Below the pieces are notes generated by a model that saw only the letters and a list, made by a program, of their open reading frames with translations, did not search any database and was not told the DNA's origin. Below are positions 16,701-17,884 of a DNA stretch of 17,884 nucleotides, piece after piece; within the stretch, counting starts at the first letter, position 1; each line of letters begins with the position of its first letter. A program made the translations under genes and the position numbers. The DNA comes from an uncultured Selenomonadales bacterium (GTDB taxonomy: Bacteria; Bacillota; Negativicutes; Selenomonadales; Selenomonadaceae): positions 1-17,884 of the forward strand of contig CALFJB010000103.1 of assembly GCA_937877565.1 (NCBI GenBank), written 5' to 3'.

Positions 16701-16892
16701 TTTGCTATGAAAATTTCAATAATAGTTTCAACTGCTTTTTTTGAAAATGAGACAATTGATGTTGTGCGCGACTCAACTTCCCTAATGAATATTTTGAAGG
16801 ATTTTTTCTCAGTCTATAAATTTGAGGAGTACCTTAATTTTACAATGTTCCCCCAAATTTTTTCTGCCACTTGAAATGTATAAAAATTTTTA

Positions 16893-16928
16893 AAACATTT
16901 TCTTTTACAGTTGGAAATAAAAATGTTT
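16893..16928 (+). repeat. Inverted repeat upstream of the recombinase (9-bp arms)
   Basis: AAACATTTT at 16893-16901 is mirrored exactly by AAAATGTTT at 16920-16928 with an 18-nt spacer, 36 bp overall. It may be a recombinase-binding subsite (resolvase subsites are inverted repeats of similar size) or an RNA hairpin in the leader. It is AT-rich, so a chance match is possible. Confidence 0.45.
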
Positions 16929-16944
16929 AATTCATATTGAAAAA

Positions 16945-16976
16945 ACCTCTGCAAAAAATTAGAATTTTACAGAGGT
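16945..16976 (+). promoter_or_regulatory. Hairpin pairing the recombinase ribosome-binding site
   Basis: ACCTCTG at 16945-16951 pairs with CAGAGGT at 16970-16976, and inside the 18-nt loop AAAAT and ATTTT arms can extend the stem after a small bulge. The right arm contains the AGAGG Shine-Dalgarno of the recombinase, whose ATG is at 16984. Folded mRNA would hide the ribosome site, so translation is probably kept low. The same bases could instead form a recombinase-binding site in DNA. Confidence 0.5.
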
Positions 16977-16983
16977 GATTTTT

Positions 16984-17532
16984 ATGTTGGTAGGTTATGT
17001 TCGTGTATCTACTGTGGAGCAAAATGAGGAACGGCAAATTGTTGAACTTCGTAATAACGGCGTTGAAAAATTTTTTGTCGATAAAGTTTCGGCAAAGTCT
17101 GCCCAGCGTCCGAAGTTTGATGAAATGATGAATTTTTTGCGCGAAGGCGATGAATTGATTGTGTCGGAATTTTCGCGGCTTGCTCGCTCAACCAAAGATT
17201 TATTAAACATTGTCGAAACTTTGACAGAAAAAGATATTAAAGTTCGCAGTTTGAAAGAGCAAGTCGATTTTTCTACGCCGCAGGGCAAATTTATGCTCAC
17301 CATTTTTGGAGCGATTGCTGAATTTGAACGTGAACTTATTTTGCAACGTCAGCGCGAAGGTATTCAACTTGCAAAAGCAGCAGGAAAATATAAAGGACGC
17401 AATGCGAAAAAGCGTCCCAAAGATTTCGATTATTATAAGCAATGTTATTATGAGCGCACGATGACTGTCACAAAGATTGCGAATCATTACAAATTATCGC
17501 CCCCGACGATTTACAAATGGATTCGCGAATAA
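16984..17532 (+). CDS. Serine recombinase, resolvase/invertase family (182 aa)
   Basis: The N-terminal catalytic domain starts MLVGYVRVSTVEQ, with nucleophile Ser9 and Arg7. It continues through KVSAKSAQRPKFDEM (about 34-48), the EFSRLARST motif with catalytic arginines 65 and 68, and FGAIAEFERELILQRQREGI (in two parts: FGAIAEFERE, LILQRQREG), the long E helix. The short C-terminal part, after KYKGRNAKKR, contains a helix-turn-helix (VTKIANHYKLSPPTIYKWI) that contacts DNA. Size and layout are those of small resolvases and invertases, not large phage integrases. It would resolve or invert DNA between short sites. The ATG at 16984 is chosen for AGAGGTG at 16971-16977; that site lies in a hairpin. 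It runs opposite to the other genes and is followed after 27 nt by an unknown gene. All catalytic residues seem intact. Confidence 0.93.
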   Translation: MLVGYVRVSTVEQNEERQIVELRNNGVEKFFVDKVSAKSAQRPKFDEMMNFLREGDELIVSEFSRLARSTKDLLNIVETLTEKDIKVRSLKEQVDFSTPQGKFMLTIFGAIAEFERELILQRQREGIQLAKAAGKYKGRNAKKRPKDFDYYKQCYYERTMTVTKIANHYKLSPPTIYKWIRE

Positions 17533-17559
17533 AAATTTTTTTGGAAAGGAAAGTTGAAA

Positions 17560-17884
17560 ATGGTTTATTGCAAATTTCAATTAGCTTATTATTGTGATGA
17601 TGATTCTTCAATATCTGCAGAGGCAGCTTTAAGTTTTAATTCAAAACGTGAATGGCGTTATCAAGTGGCGGAATTTTGTGCCGAACTTAGCGACGAAGGT
17701 TCTGACGGCAGAGCAACTTTTCTAGTCTATCGCGCCAAGCCAAATATATTTTGGATGATTGCGGCTATTGATGAACTTCAACCCATTACGCCTACAAAAC
17801 TCATCCGGCGTCTTGAAAAATATCTCATTGAAAAATCTGATCAAGGCGAATACCTTATGGACGACGCAGAAATTTCCAATTTTG
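17560..17884 (+). CDS. Unrecognised protein after the recombinase, cut by the window edge
   Basis: An open frame starts at ATG 17560 with AAGGA 9 nt upstream and stays open to the right edge (108 complete codons). It begins MVYCKFQLAYYCDDDSSISA. The visible part is soluble and acidic with aromatic residues (WRYQVAEFCAELSDEG, FLVYRAKPNIFWMIAAID, PTKLIRRLEKYLIEKSDQG). No motif, signal peptide or membrane helix is recognised. The codon pattern, ribosome site and 27-nt gap support a real gene co-transcribed with the recombinase. Its function may be tied to the recombinase or to element regulation, but nothing in the sequence shows this. The C-terminus is unseen. Confidence 0.75.
   Translation, partial: MVYCKFQLAYYCDDDSSISAEAALSFNSKREWRYQVAEFCAELSDEGSDGRATFLVYRAKPNIFWMIAAIDELQPITPTKLIRRLEKYLIEKSDQGEYLMDDAEISNF

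Larger units (their letters stand above)
16629..16983. other. Divergent intergenic region between the peptidase remnant and the recombinase
   Basis: These 355 bases hold no convincing gene. They contain the leftward ribosome site, a leftward -10-like TATAAT with a palindrome beside it (16678-16700), an AT-rich central part, and two inverted repeats before the recombinase (16893-16928 and 16945-16976). The divergent genes probably have their promoters here. Confidence 0.6.

Noticed and set aside
16707..16874. 55-codon plus-strand open frame (MKISIIVSTAFFENE...) upstream of the recombinase
   Set aside because: There is no Shine-Dalgarno before the ATG, no recognisable family, and an open frame of this length is expected by chance in AT-rich DNA. 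It lies in the regulatory gap.
1..17884. CRISPR arrays, tRNA or rRNA genes, IS element ends
   Set aside because: No regularly spaced repeats, cloverleaf-like sequences or transposase with terminal inverted repeats were seen. TnpV alone does not define an IS.

Overview
The window looks like accessory, mobile-element DNA from a low-GC Bacillota (Firmicutes), possibly a gut Negativicutes or Clostridia member. That is an inference from AT-rich codons, GGAGG-type ribosome sites and Firmicutes element genes (TnpV, an element-type topoisomerase III, a giant SNF2 helicase-methylase). There are no housekeeping genes, rRNA or tRNA. Nearly everything from 1 to 16.63 kb is on the minus strand, read right to left. 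Only a serine recombinase and the gene after it (16.98 kb to the end) are on the plus strand.

Left part, 1-10.28 kb, mobile-element backbone. In transcription order: topB, a TnpV-family gene, a 2,195-residue N6-methylase/SNF2 helicase, a decayed TOPRIM primase/DnaB-like helicase (613-1277), a small coiled-coil protein, and the first 31 codons of an XRE-type regulator running off the left edge. The leaders of topB and of the giant gene share a short repeated motif containing ATAAGATTTT.

Middle and right, 10.38-16.63 kb, defence island. In transcription order: a broken ImmA/IrrE-type metallopeptidase and a broken DUF4411 PIN-domain gene (a toxin-antitoxin-like pair), a C5-cytosine methyltransferase, an AlwI-family type II restriction endonuclease, the eroded C-terminal end of a large helicase-type restriction protein, and an intact SIR2-domain protein whose start overlaps the stop of that eroded gene. 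The methyltransferase and endonuclease form a compact restriction-modification pair. The SIR2 protein is a likely NAD-consuming abortive-infection effector. Its overlap with the helicase remnant suggests that the two once formed an operon.

Right edge, 16.63-17.88 kb. A roughly 355-base divergent intergenic region holds a palindromic operator-like site and two hairpins with equal 18-nt loops; the second hairpin pairs the ribosome site of the recombinase. The recombinase is followed by an unrecognised protein cut by the window edge.

Four separate loci carry frameshifts, nonsense codons or deletions, while the long genes topB, giant helicase, SIR2, AlwI and C5-MTase are open. This fits a decaying island that retains its immunity functions, though assembly errors cannot be excluded for the single-base lesions. 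I did not find a clear new system. The best leads are the SIR2/helicase pairing, the single C5-methyltransferase beside an asymmetric-site type nuclease, and the hairpin-controlled recombinase.
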